From contig NC_045429.1 in assembly GCF_902635505.1 (NCBI RefSeq), forward strand, positions 430,245,669 through 430,309,668: a stretch of 64,000 bases of DNA, written 5' to 3'. The translations under genes were made by a program, and so were the position numbers. The notes below the pieces were generated by a model. The model searched no databases and was not told the DNA's origin. It was given only the letters and a program-made list of their open reading frames with translations. Below are positions 1-10,724 of this stretch, one piece after another (within the stretch, counting starts at the first letter, position 1; the number at the start of each line of letters is the position of its first letter). This DNA is from Sarcophilus harrisii (lineage: Eukaryota > Chordata > Mammalia > Dasyuromorphia > Dasyuridae).

Positions 1-417
1 CCGGAGGGACAAGGTGAGGTCATCATTGGGTTGGTCAACTATGAAGAGACTCCTAAACCTGCTGAGCACACAGCATGGATCTGGGGACTTTGCAAGGAAG
101 TGAGAGAGGGAAGCTGTGGTTTTGAGTTATGCATGATTCCCAGTTGGGACTGACACGGTAAGATCATGAGTGAAAAGAACTCTGCACAAGATGACTTCAG
201 GAAGTGAGCTACCAGAACTATTTTAAAAGATCTAGCTTTTTCTAAAACTCTTTTCCTCAGAAACAGAAGTGAGCAGGGAAACCAAGGTCAGAAAAAGATC
301 TGTAAAGATTTGCGGTTCTTCCTGCTCCTGACCAATTTTAGAGCAGAAATCAAAAGCCTCTGGATGAAGGAAACCATAGACCTTCCTTGGTCTTTCTTAA
401 AATAATCAACAGTCCTT

Positions 418-1231
418 GGGATGCTAACACATTGTTGGTGGAGTTGTGATCTGATCCAATCATTCTGGAGAATAATTTGGAACCATGTCCAAAAGCTATC
501 AATTGTGCATATCCTTCGATCCAGCAGTGTTTCTACTGAATATGTATCTCAAAGAGTTCATAAAAAAGGGAAAAGGATCCATATGTGCAGAAATGTTTAT
601 AACAGTCTTTTTTATAGTGGTGTTGCACTGGAAACTGAGTGGATGCCTATCAGTTGGGGAATAGCTGAATAAATTAGTGTATATGAATGTTATAGACTAG
701 TATTGTTCTATAAGAAACAATCAGTAGAATGATTTCAGAAGGGCCTGGAAAGACTTACATGAACTGATGATAAGTGAATTGAGTAGAACTAAGAAAATCT
801 TATATATAACAACAATAAGATTATGTGATGATCAACTCTGATGGATGTGGCTCTTTTCAATAATGAAGTGATTCAGGCTAATTCCAATAGAATTGTGATG
901 GAGAGAGCCATCTACATCCAGAGAAAGGACCATAGGGACTGAATGTGGGTCACAACATAGTGTTTTCACCTTTTTCATTGTTGTTCACTTGCTTTTTCTT
1001 TCTTTTTCATTTATTTCTCCTTTTGATATGAATTTTCTTGTTCAACATGGTAAATGTGGAAATATGAATAGAAGAATTGCATATGGCTAATATATATTGG
1101 ATCGCTTGCTGTCTAGAAGAGGAAGGAGGGAGAAGTAAGGGAGAAAAATTTGGAACTCAGGATTTTGCAAGGGTGAATGCTAAAAACTATCTTTGCATAT
1201 ATTTTGGAAATTTAAAAAAAAGTATTATTAA
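418..1231 (+). mobile_element. 5'-truncated L1 LINE (ORF2 C-terminus plus 3' UTR)
   Basis: The open frame at 421-672 begins with an L1 ORF2 C-terminal motif (THCWWSCDLIQSFWRIIWN, like the THCWW...LVQPLWK of placental L1). It is followed by the marsupial L1 3' sequence found many times in this window. Flanks carry a 19-bp target duplication with two mismatches: AAAATAATCAACAGTCCTT at 399-417 and AAAATAATCACCAGTCTTT at 1232-1250. This fixes the insertion as a single 5'-truncated retrotransposition with an A-rich tail. No function remains. Confidence 0.9.
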
Positions 1232-1250
1232 AAAATAATCACCAGTCTTT

Positions 1251-2274
1251 TAGGACAGGAAGACAATAGAAGAGATAGGGGACGTTTCTTTTCTCCAATG
1301 GGCTCTCTCCAAGAAATAGCTGAGATGATGCAGAAGAGATTCTGCAGTAGCATATGTGGGATCAACTGCAGTTACAATAACTTGAGTGTATTTTCTTTCC
1401 TATTCCCTATATGCTCTTTCATACTTGCTCAGTTCTGCTTAAACTGATCCCTCTTTCTGTGATCCTTCCCTTCCTTCTTTTTGTTATGCCTCACTTTCCC
1501 TGAATTTTTTGCCTCAGTTTCCTTGGTGGCAATTTCCCCCCTCCCACCCTTTCCTGGTCATTAGGACTGAGATAATTAGGGCTGCAGAGCTCTGGCCATT
1601 CTGCCATTCCAAAGAGTCATAGAACTCCAGATGGTTTATCTCAAATACTTGGTTATCTGCTTCCTCAGAATTCCTGTCTCCTGCTTCATTATGCCCAGTC
1701 TGTCAAAATTAAAACATTATGGTCCTTCCTGGAATTTTCATTCTCCCAATGCTCTGCCCACCTCCCTTGCCTTCATTTCCCTGATTGCTGGAGCTCTATA
1801 AAAGTCTCTGAAATTACTTCCTCATCGCTGGATATTTTGAGACAAGAGTCCATTCCAAGCTGGCTGGCTAGTATGGCCATTACCAGTCCAACAATATTTT
1901 ATCAAAATATTAAAAACTTCTGATCCCTGTCTTGCCTCAGTTTCTCTGGCATCACACTTTACCTATTGATTCACTAATAGCCTTGAAGCTCAGTGTATCT
2001 CCTATTTTTTTCCTATAGAATTCCTTGAGTATTGTAGCCAAACTTAAAAAAAACAAAAACATTTTGAGAGTCCATAGGCTTCAATGGGCTTCTTCAGGGT
2101 TCTAAAAAAAAGGCATAAGAATCTTGTTTATGTATTCTCTCTTAATGATACTATCCATTTTTTTTTGTGGCTTCAACTTTTACCTCAATGTAGATAATTC
2201 ATAAAGGTTTATATTAAGTCTTCAGTTTCTCTCCAGTGCTCCAAGTCATTCAATATGCTCCTTTGTCTGGCTGT
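1251..2274. other. Intergenic stretch without recognised gene
   Basis: No coding exon, RNA gene or recognisable repeat was found here. The sequence is AT-rich with pyrimidine-rich runs and no long open frame. Confidence 0.5.
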
Positions 2275-2276
2275 AA

Positions 2277-2307
<31 letters not shown>

Positions 2308-2310
2308 TTT
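2275..2310. repeat. (TA)n microsatellite with poly-T
   Basis: About twelve TA units are followed directly by a run of eleven T. Confidence 0.95.
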
Positions 2311-2329
2311 CTTATTACACTCATACTTA

Positions 2330-2515
2330 TAAGATCATAGATTACAGATTTAAGTTTCCCCTAATTCTACCTCCTCTCCACTTTATAGATCAAGTAAGAA
2401 TCAGATAGTGTAGATGATTTTTCAAGGTCACACAGGAAATTAGAGACAGAACTTGAATTTTGTCTGACTGTAAACCCAACACTGCTTCCATAGAGCTACA
2501 TTGTGTCACTAACGT
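2330..2515 (-). repeat. MIR/THER-type SINE
   Basis: Contains the typical core of mammalian MIR-like SINEs in antisense: 'ccactttatagatcaagtaa', 'caaggtcacacagg', a degenerate 'gaacttgaattttgtctgac', and the closing 'cttccatagagctaca'. Strongly diverged, hence old. Confidence 0.7.
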
Positions 2516-2869
2516 GACCCCCACCTGTACTACTCTCCTCTCCCATTTCATTCTACTTTCTTACAACACTTTGTCTTGCTTAGGAGAAAATGTTCTGTAA
2601 TATAAAGAACACTTAATATGGAAGAAGTGTTGGATAACAGGGATTTTAAGGTTCTTTGCAAATTTGATTTTCTATGGCCATATGATTTGTGGATTTCTAG
2701 AAGAAAATTTATATTTCTGGGTTTATTAGCACCATAGCAAAGGAAGAGTCTAAGCCATGTGCCATGAGTAAAAACTGCTTTTGGCTCTCACTTGATGATT
2801 TAATTTTTCTTTAAATTATCATAATCCTCCATAGCTCCAACAGCATTGTTGATTACTGACATTATTCAA

Positions 2870-3070
2870 TAGAGAAGTGTCATATATTGGATTTAACATA
2901 TATTTTAACATGTATAACACATATTGGATAGCTTCTTATCTAGGGGAAAGGGTCAGGGGGAAAGAGGGGAAATTTTGGAATACAAGGTTTTTCAATGGCC
3001 AATATTGAAAAATTATCCATACATATGTTTTTTTTTAAAGTTTTAACAAAAAAAAAACTTAAAAAAAAAG
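2870..3070 (+). mobile_element. L1 3' UTR tail
   Basis: Carries the window's L1 3' signature ('atattggatttaacatatattttaacatgt', 'taggggaaagggtcaggggg', 'ttggaatacaaggtttttcaatgg', 'gaaaaattatccatacatatg') followed by an A-rich tail. Only the last 200 bp of the LINE are present. Confidence 0.85.
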
Positions 3071-3140
3071 AAAACCCCAAATGGGGTCACAATGAGTTGG
3101 ACATTACTGAAACTATTAAGCAACAAAAACAAAAACATGC
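3071..3140 (+). mobile_element. Mar1-type SINE 3' end
   Basis: The short sequence 'accccaaatggggtcacaat' plus 'gagttggacattactga' is the Bov-B/RTE-derived 3' end of marsupial Mar1 SINEs. No 5' half is visible upstream of the adjacent L1 tail. Confidence 0.7.
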
Positions 3141-3545
3141 TGCTATAAATATTTTGGCATATATTATATTTAGTTCTTTTTCTATCAGTGATCTTCAGTT
3201 GTAAGTTAAGCACTGGAATCTCTGGGTCAAAGAGCATGGACCATTTTATTTACATAATTCTAAACAGTTTTTCAGAATGGTTGTATTAATTTTCGGTTTC
3301 ACCAACAATGCACTAGTAGTATGTATATATGTACACCAATAACTACAAAATGGACAATTTCCATCTCTTGTGTTTTCTGTCAATTTTCTGTTTGTGAGAT
3401 GAAATCTTAAAGGTGTTTTGATTTGCATTTCTTTTAAGGGAGCATTCATCCATATAGTTTTTAATCTTTTGCAATTCTTTTGAGGACTATTTGTTCATAT
3501 CTTTTGACAACTTATAACTATTAGGGGATAATTCTTTCTGTGTGT
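3140..3545 (-). mobile_element. Old L1 fragment (ORF2 C-terminal region), antisense
   Basis: The reverse strand encodes EMQIKTPLRFHLTNRKLTE (3246-3449), matching the L1 ORF2 block 'EMQIKTTMRYHLTPVR'. The + strand shows the antisense L1 landmarks 'ctgggtcaaag', 'tttttcagaatggttgtatt' and 'caccaacaatgcactagt'. It is more diverged than the L1 tails nearby, so it belongs to an older L1 wave. Confidence 0.8.
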
Positions 3546-3822
3546 CATTATAAGAGTTTGTGTCTCTGTCTTATTGTCTTTGTTTCTCTGGCTGTCTTTA
3601 TCTCTTCTCTTTCTCTCTCTGAGAGTAGAAATAGTTTAAAATCCTTCACCATTAGTGAATATATATTCTCTGACCTATGCATATCTTAATATTAATGATG
3701 AAAATCATCATATGCAATTATCTTTGTTGTCATATGTTTCATATAATTTTGTATGATTTTGATGTGTATTTGGTCCGGAATTGAAAAAAGTCTTTAAGAT
3801 AGATTTTTTTTCCTATGGGTGA

Positions 3823-3826
3823 GTGT

Positions 3827-3862
<36 letters not shown>
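3823..3862. repeat. (TG)n microsatellite
   Basis: About twenty TG units with one TA interruption. Confidence 0.97.
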
Positions 3863-3864
<2 letters not shown>

Positions 3865-4089
3865 TTAATAATCATCAAACAAGAAACATAGTAGATCTTA
3901 TATACTTTATATATTTTAGTCATCATATTATTAGAAGCAATGTGACCCACTATGGTATAGCACTTTTGAAAATAAACCTATTCCCTTTATTCCTATTATT
4001 AAACATTCCTTCAATCTATTTGGTGATTATTTTAATAAAATCCACCTATATAAAACATAGGTTAGTTCATATTCTCATGAACTCTTTTT

Positions 4090-4421
4090 CTCTCTCTCAT
4101 TTTTTATTGAAGCTTTCTATTTTCAAAACATATGCAAGGATAATTTTTCAACATTGACCCTTGCAAAACTTTGTGTTCCAATTTTTCCTCTCCTCCTCTA
4201 GATGGCAAGTAATTCAATATATGTTAAAGATAGTAAAAAATATATGTAAATCAAATATAGGTATACACATTTATACAATTAGCTTGCTGCACAAGAAAAG
4301 TCTGATCAAAAAGGAAGAAAATGAGAAAGAAATTCAAACAAACAACAACAAAAGAAATGAAAATCTTGTTGTGATCCACACTCAGTTCACAGCCTTCTCT
4401 CTGGGTTGAGATGGCTCTTGT
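4090..4421 (-). mobile_element. 5'-truncated L1 3' UTR, antisense
   Basis: Reverse complement of the L1 3' UTR, starting with the poly-T of the tail and 'attgaagctttctattttc', through 'ttttcaacattgacccttgc' and 'ctagatggcaagtaattcaa'. Flanked by 15-bp target duplications with two mismatches (TCATGAACTCTTTTT at 4075-4089; TCATGGACTCTTCTT at 4422-4436). Confidence 0.85.
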
Positions 4422-4751
4422 TCATGGACTCTTCTTTAGGAGAATATTATTATTATTATTATTAAGGCACAAGAGTGTTTTCCTCCCTGTACTTTTAGTG
4501 CTTTCCTTCTATTGAAATAATGTCAGTAAAGTAACAATGTTAAAAAATAAAATTATCAACCTTTTAAAAATATGTCAACAACCAGCAGGAAGAAATTATC
4601 TAAGGGGAATTAAGTTTTCAGGACATACACAGGACCTATACAAATATAATCATAAAACTGAATTAACATAAAGGAAGATAAATAATTGGAGGAATATTTA
4701 CTGTTCATGGTTAGGTTGCATTATGTTCTTTTTCTTCTTCCTTCTCTTTTT

Positions 4752-4780
4752 ACTACTACTACTACTACTACTACTACTAT

Positions 4781-4827
<47 letters not shown>

Positions 4828-4976
4828 GTACTACTACTACTACTAGTACTACTAGTGCTGCTGCTGCTGCTGCTACTTCTACTACTACTACTACTACTAC
4901 TACTACTAGTAGTACTACTAGTGCTGCTGCTGCTGCTGCTACTTCTACTACTACTACTACTACTACTACTATTATA
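4752..4976. repeat. (TAC)n/(TGC)n trinucleotide array with a 66-bp higher-order unit
   Basis: About 225 bp of almost pure TAC/CTA triplets, with two blocks of TGC. A 66-bp (22-triplet) unit that begins AGTACTACTAGTGCTG and runs through TGC repeats and ACTTCT is present twice in tandem (4845-4910 and 4911-4976). Open frames over it (poly-Thr, poly-Ser, poly-Leu) are translations of the repeat, not genes. Confidence 0.95.
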
Positions 4977-5029
4977 GATCTGTGATTGCATTGGTATAAA
5001 GATTTCTTGGTAAGGAACTCACCACCAAA

Positions 5030-5195
5030 GCAGATTACAGCATCCTTAAAATATATGGGCTTAATGAATTGTCCATGGATCTAAAAAGTTAACTAATTTA
5101 CCCAGGAACACACAGCCAGTAAATGCCAGAGATGAGATTTGAAGTTTTTCTGACTTCAATGTCAGTTCTCTATCCATTGATCCATGATGCTTATC
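5030..5195 (-). repeat. MIR/THER-type SINE
   Basis: Degenerate antisense SINE with 'acccaggaacacacagccag', 'agatgagatttgaagttttt', 'ctgacttcaatgtcag' and 'ctctatccattgatccatga'. Confidence 0.65.
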
Positions 5196-5234
5196 TTAAA
5201 TTTAAAATCACACTATCTAAATTAATTCGTTTCT

Positions 5235-5500
5235 AAATAGTTAGGTGGTACAGTGGATGGAATGCTGGATCTGGAGTCAGGAAGATCTGAATTCAAATAT
5301 GGCTTTAGATGCTTACTAGCTTTATAATGTTGGACAAGTAACTTAACCTGTATTTACTTCAGTTTCCTTAACTGTAAAATAGAAATAGTAATAGCATCTA
5401 TTTTCCAGGGTTGGTGTGAAGATAAAATGAGATAATATTTGTAAAGTGCTTTGCAAACTTTTAAGTATCACATGAATTCAATTACTATCTACATGTCAAT
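5235..5500 (+). repeat. SINE with tRNA-like head and MIR-type tail
   Basis: Head 'gttaggtggtacagtggatg', core 'ctggagtcaggaagatctga', middle 'cagtttccttaactgtaaaa', and tail 'aaaatgagataatatttgta' followed by 'aagtgctttgcaaac'. The order is that of complete THER/MIR-class marsupial SINEs. Confidence 0.8.
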
Positions 5501-5599
5501 TAAACTACCAAAGGATTAATTTATAGGATAAGAAAAAAAAATCATTTGAAAAACAAAAAGTTTCCAAGTGAAATCATAGGAAAATGGAGGATCCAAAGA

Positions 5600-6040
5600 G
5601 GAAGTAGCATTATCTTAACTTTATTGAAATATGTGATAATAGTTAAAAAACAAAAACAAAGCAGAAAAGCATATCAATGGAACAGTGGATAAGTTGCACA
5701 TTGTACATGAACTACTGGAGAAAAGACTCCTTAATCAATAACTGCTGAGCATATTGAAAACCAATTTGAGAGCAATTAGATTTACAAAATCTTACTTTAT
5801 TCTTCAGTAAGTTACAAATAGGTATATTTGTATGTATAATACAAGATCATATCAGAAAAAATAAGGGAAAGAAAATACCATTTATACCTATAGCTAGAAG
5901 AAAAATTCAAAATCAGAAAATAGATCACTAGAGACAAAAATGACAATTTTGATTATATGAATCTTCTGCACAAATGAAAGCAATATAGATTTTTTTAAAG
6001 TTGAAAATGTTGATTAGTGTGGGGGGAAAATTGTATCAAA
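5600..6040 (+). mobile_element. Oldest L1 layer, left part (ORF2 C-terminal region)
   Basis: Weak but ordered matches to the L1 ORF2 3' region ('atcaatggaacagtggataa', 'aactgctgagcatattgaaa', 'gacaattttgattatatgaa'). It resumes after the nest at about 14351-14680 ('ccaagccaataaatagacaa', 'aaaacaactcttagttttca'). The junction is a perfect 14-bp target duplication AAAATTGTATCAAA at 6027-6040 and 14351-14364, so this L1 is the host into which the others were inserted. Confidence 0.6.
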
Positions 6041-6615
6041 ATGATCATAGGATATGAACAATTCTCAGATGAAGAAACTGAAACCATTTCTAGGCATATG
6101 AAAAGGTGCTGTAGGGGGTGGAGCCAAGATGGTGGAGAACAGACATTACTTTCTTTGATCTCCTCTGACCTTCTCTCAAACCAACAGCAGATTAAACCTC
6201 TAAACTGGTCTTGGAACCAAAGAATCCACAAATATTTGGATTACAAGACATTCCCAGAAGAAGATATCTTGGAAGAACTTCAGGACAGGTCTGTTTCAAA
6301 CAGGCATGGGGACAGTCTGCTGAACACAGACCACAGCACAGGGAGACCAGGGCAAGAAGCTGGGCCAGGGCATTAGAGCTTTGAACTTCCACACACCTGA
6401 GAATCTTCTGTGAACCTCTTAGGCTATTCTGTCCTGGTTGCAAGCAGATGGTTTTGTAGCTTTGCTATTAAAGACAAATTGAAAACTACTGAGCCCAGGA
6501 AGAAGGCCACACCTAGCCACCATTACTCAGGATTGGAAATCAATCAGCAGAACTGCCCCAGGGCAAACTAAAGCAGCTGTGGCTCCTTTGCATTGAACAG
6601 AAGCCTTAAAAAAAA

Positions 6616-7655
6616 ATGAATAAAAAAACAAAAAGAACTCTCACCATAAACAGCTTTTATGGAGAGAGAGAGAACAGAACTCAAATCCTGAGGTTTCTAA
6701 AGGCAAAGCAACTCCAGAAGAAGCTCCAAAGGGAGACATAAACTGTTCCCCATTTCACCAGGCTTACTTGGAAGATTGCATAAAGAATCTTAGAATTAGA
6801 AGAAAAATGGGGAAATGAAATGAGATCAATGCAAGAAGGAATGGAAAAAAGCATATAATGCTCTACAAAAGAGATATGAAAACGACACCAATTCACTGAA
6901 AAATAAAATTTGTGAAATGGAAAAATAAGGCAATGAACAAAAAATTCACTTGTCCAATTACAAAAGAAGCTTAAAAAGAAAATAATACACTAAAAATTAG
7001 AATTGAACAAATGGAAGTGAATGACTCAATAAGACTTCAAGAATCAATCAAACAAAAACAAAAACAAAATTAAAATAGAAGAAAATATGAATTATCTCCT
7101 AGGAAAAACTACTGGCCTGGAAAATAGATCTAGGAGAGACAATCTAAGGATTACTGGACTTCCTGAAAGCCATGATGGGGAAAAAAAAAAAAAAACCTAA
7201 ACATTATTTTGCAGGAAATCATAAAAGAAAACTGCCCTGATATTTTAGAATCAGAAGGTAAAATAGGCATTGAACTAATTCACAAATCACTTCCTGAAAC
7301 AGACCCCAAAATTAAATCCCCAGTGAATGTCATAGCTAAATTTTAAAACTATTGAACCAAGGAAAAGATATTGCAAGCAGTCAGAAAAAATTTAATTACC
7401 GAGGAGCCTCAATTAAAATTATCCAAGACCTAGCAGCTTCTACAATAAAGAATGGAAGGGCCTGGAATCAGATTTTCTGAAGGGCAAAGAAATTTGATTA
7501 TAGACAAAAATAAGCTATCCAGGTAAAAGAAGCATTATCTTTCAGGGAAGAAGATGGACATTCAATGCTATATGTGAATTTCATCTATTTCTAATGAAAA
7601 GACCGAAGTGAACAAAAAATTTGATCTCCAAACACTGAACTGAAGAGAAGCATAA
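6616..7655 (+). pseudogene. L1 ORF1 relic (RNA-binding chaperone of L1 RNP)
   Basis: A plausible start gives MNKKTKRTLTINSFYGE. A Lys/Glu-rich, coiled-coil-like stretch follows, then the RRM-region motif NLRITGLPE (about 7142-7168) and ENCPDILESEGKIGIELIHK, matching 'NLRIIGIPEGE...ENFPNLKKE' of placental ORF1p. The C-terminal domain is still readable up to 'agaagcataaaaagg'. Several in-frame stops show it is dead. Known role of the family: trimeric nucleic-acid chaperone that coats L1 RNA. Confidence 0.8.
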
Positions 7656-8974
7656 AAAGGTAAAAAGAAAGAACTCTTGAGAACTATATTTCTGTTATGG
7701 GTATACTTAGAGAATGTAGGTATAATTTGATTTTATTATGATGATATGAAAAAGAAATTAGAGGTGGAAAGGAACTGGAAATGGTTTGAGATTTTGGGCA
7801 TAGGGGGATGTTAATCAGTCTGGCTGTTTATTAGTATAATTCAATTTCATCTTACTTGGATCAAATTTCTCTTTGTGGCCATAATAGTCAAATTGTTTTA
7901 TTCAAAATGCATCTAGAAAGGATTTACTGACTTGCATAGAGTTTCAGGTTTTGGAACTGTGGTTTTTTTTTTTTTTTCTTTTTAATTATTGCTGTTTTTA
8001 TTTGTAAGGCTCGGTGGTATATTTGATTGAATGACTGAGGAATATACTGATTCTTCCTCCATTTGAGGAAAGAAACTAGAGTTGGAAAGTATTGGAAAAA
8101 GATAAAAAAGGAGGCAAAATAAGGGAAATTATATTTCACAAAGAGGTAAAGAAAATCTATTATGATTGAGGGAAAAAACGGAGGGGAATAAGCTTTGTGT
8201 GAATCTTACTCTCATCAGATTTGGTTTCACAGAGAAACTTGTCTCACCTTATAGGGAAGTGGAGGGAAAGGGGGAGGACAGTTTGAGGGAGGTGGCCATC
8301 AAAAGCAAAATACTGGAAAGGAGGGAAGGGGGAAAGGAAGAGAAAACCCTAACTTAGGGTAAATAAGATGGCAGGAAATACAGAATTAGTAATTTTAATT
8401 GTGAATGTGAATGTGATGAATTCTCCCATAAGACAAGACTGGATTAAAAGCCAGAATCCTACAATATATCGTTTACAAGAAACACATTTAAGACATAGTG
8501 ATAAATGCAGAGTGAAGATAAAGGGCTGGAGCAGAATCTATTATGCTTCAGATGAAGTTAAAAAAAAAAAAAAGCAGGTGTAGCAATCCTGATCTCAGAT
8601 CAAGGAAAAGCAAAGATAAATATTAAAAGAGATAAGGAAGGAAACTATATTTTACTAAAGAATGCCATAGATAATGAAGCAATATCAATACTAAGCATAT
8701 GTGCACCAAGTGGTATAGCATCCAAATTCCTAGAGAAGTTAAGAGGGATGCAAGAAGAAATAGACAGCAAAACTACACTAGTGGGAGATTTCAACCTTGC
8801 TCTCTCAGAACTAGATAAATCAAACCACAAAATAAATAAGAACTAAGTTAGGAAGGTAAACAATGTTAGAAAAGTTAGATATGATAGATCTTTGGAGAAA
8901 ATTGAATGGACACAAAAAGGAGTTTACTTTTTTTCTCAACTGTTCATGGAACTTATACAAAAACTGATAATGTG

Positions 8975-9294
8975 GACAGAAGCAGCTACACCCAAAGAAA
9001 GAACACTAGGAAATAAATGTAAACTGCTTGCATTTTTGTTCTTCTTCCCAGGTTATTTATACCTTCTAAATCCAATTCTCCCTGAGCAACAAGAAAACTG
9101 TTCGGTTCTGCACACATATATTGTATCCAGGATCTACTGTAATCTATTTAACGTGTATAGGACTGCTTGCCATCTTTGGGGAGAGGGCAGAGGGAGGGAG
9201 GGGAAAAATCGGAACAGAAGTGAGTGCAAGGGATAATGTTGTAAAAAATTACCCTGGCATAGGTTCTGTCAATAAAAAGTTATTTAATGAAAAA
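8975..9294 (+). mobile_element. Short L1 3' UTR insertion inside ORF2 of the larger L1
   Basis: A 320-bp 5'-truncated L1 3' end beginning 'gacagaagcagctacaccca' and ending 'tcaataaaaagttatttaat' plus an A tail. A 16-bp target duplication AAAAACTGATAATGTG flanks it (8959-8974 and 9295-9310). It belongs to the same 3' UTR subfamily as 13252-13629 and 33036-33575. Confidence 0.92.
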
Positions 9295-10167
9295 AAAAAC
9301 TGATAATGTGTTAGGGCATTAAAACCTCAAAATCAAATGCAGAAAGACTGAAATAGTAAATACATTTTTTTCAGATGATGATGCAATAAAAATCACATGT
9401 AACATAAGACCAGGAGAAAATAGACCAATGGTAATTGGGAATTAAATAATGTAATCCTAAAGAATGAATGGATGAAACAGCAAATCATAGAAACAATCAA
9501 TAATTTCATCCAAGAGAATAACAATAATGAGACAATATATCAAAATTTGTGGGATGCAGCCAAAGTGTTAATAAGGGGAAATTTTATATCTCTAGATGCT
9601 TATTTGCATAAATAGAGAAAGAGAAGATGAATGAATTGGGCTTACAACTAAAAAAGCTAGAAAAAGAACAAATTAAAAACCTCCAATTAAATACCAAATT
9701 TGAAATTCTGAAAATAAAAGGGGAAATTAATAAAATTGAAAATAAGAAAATGATTGAATTAATAAATAATATTGAGTTGGTTTTATGAAAAAAACCCAAC
9801 AAAATAGATAAATCTTTAGTTAATTTGATTAGAAAAAGGAAAGAAGAAAATCAAATTGTTTGTCTCAAAAATGAAAAGGGAGAACTTTCCACTAATAAAA
9901 AGGAAATCAGAGCAATAATTAAGAGATACTTTGCCAAACTATACACCAACAAATTTGATAATCTAAATGAAACGAAGGCATATTTACAAAAATATAGATT
10001 GCTCAGGTTAACAGAAGAGGAAATAATCATATGATTATCTCACTAATGGGGGAAAAACATTTCTTATTCATATTAAAAACATTAGAGAATATAGGAATAA
10101 ATGGACTTTTCCTTAAAATGATCAGAAGCATCTACTTAAAACCATCAGTGAGCATTATATGTTAAAA

Positions 10168-10724
10168 TGTTTTGGTGAACTTTCTGGAAGTCTCGGGACC
10201 AGCCTTGGTTTCTGCAGAATAATCACCACAAAAATAGTCAGGAATAAAGTCCAACATCTTTATTATCTCTTTTACAGTCTGTCTCCTTTACCTGGGCCCT
10301 GGGTAGCTTTCTGCAGGCCCTTCAGAATGGGTCTTGGTTTCTGTGGAGGAAATGCAGGAGGCAGGAGAGCCACCAGAGTCTGGTCCAAGGTGGAATCTCT
10401 CTTGTCTCAATGGAGAAGTGAAGGAGGCAGGAGAGCCACCAGGAGGCTGATCAAGTCTTTTCTCTCAAAATTCAGGAGGGAAGAGAGCCACCACAAGGGT
10501 CTTTATCTTCAAGTCTGTCTTCCTCTCAGATCTCTTCTTAGCTCTTATATAGTCTATTATAAGTATATCATCATAGGTGTCTATCTTGTAAAATAGGTGT
10601 CAACTTATAGCACTATACTAAGTACTAAGTACATGTAACCTAGAGAATCATTATCTTAATTTCACTGTTAACATCTTATTGTAAGATTAAATTAATCATA
10701 CTGAGCCTTAAGTATATTTCTCCA
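10168..10724 (-). mobile_element. Solo LTR of an endogenous retrovirus, inserted in L1 ORF2
   Basis: A 557-bp block breaks the L1 ORF2 sequence; the L1 at 20300-22445 is uninterrupted at the same point. Read on the - strand it starts TGGAGAAATATAC and ends CACCAAAACA (TG...CA ends). It has a TATA box TATATAAG near 10545-10552 and a polyadenylation signal AATAAA at 10259-10264, giving U3, R and U5 in the expected order. Within it a 'ggaggcaggagagccacc' motif recurs three times (about 10354, 10421 and 10472). No internal viral region is present: a fossil left by LTR-LTR recombination. It is younger than the L1 it sits in; the flanking duplication is not clear. Confidence 0.8.

Noticed and set aside
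4686-4991. Overlapping poly-Thr, poly-Ser and poly-Leu frames
   Set aside because: They are six-frame translations of the (TAC)n/(TGC)n array; no start context, splice sites or homology.
8892-9303. Frame ending in ...HTYIVSRIYCNLFNVYRTACHL that recurs elsewhere
   Set aside because: The recurrent part lies in the L1 3' UTR insert; recurrence reflects the repeat, not a gene family.
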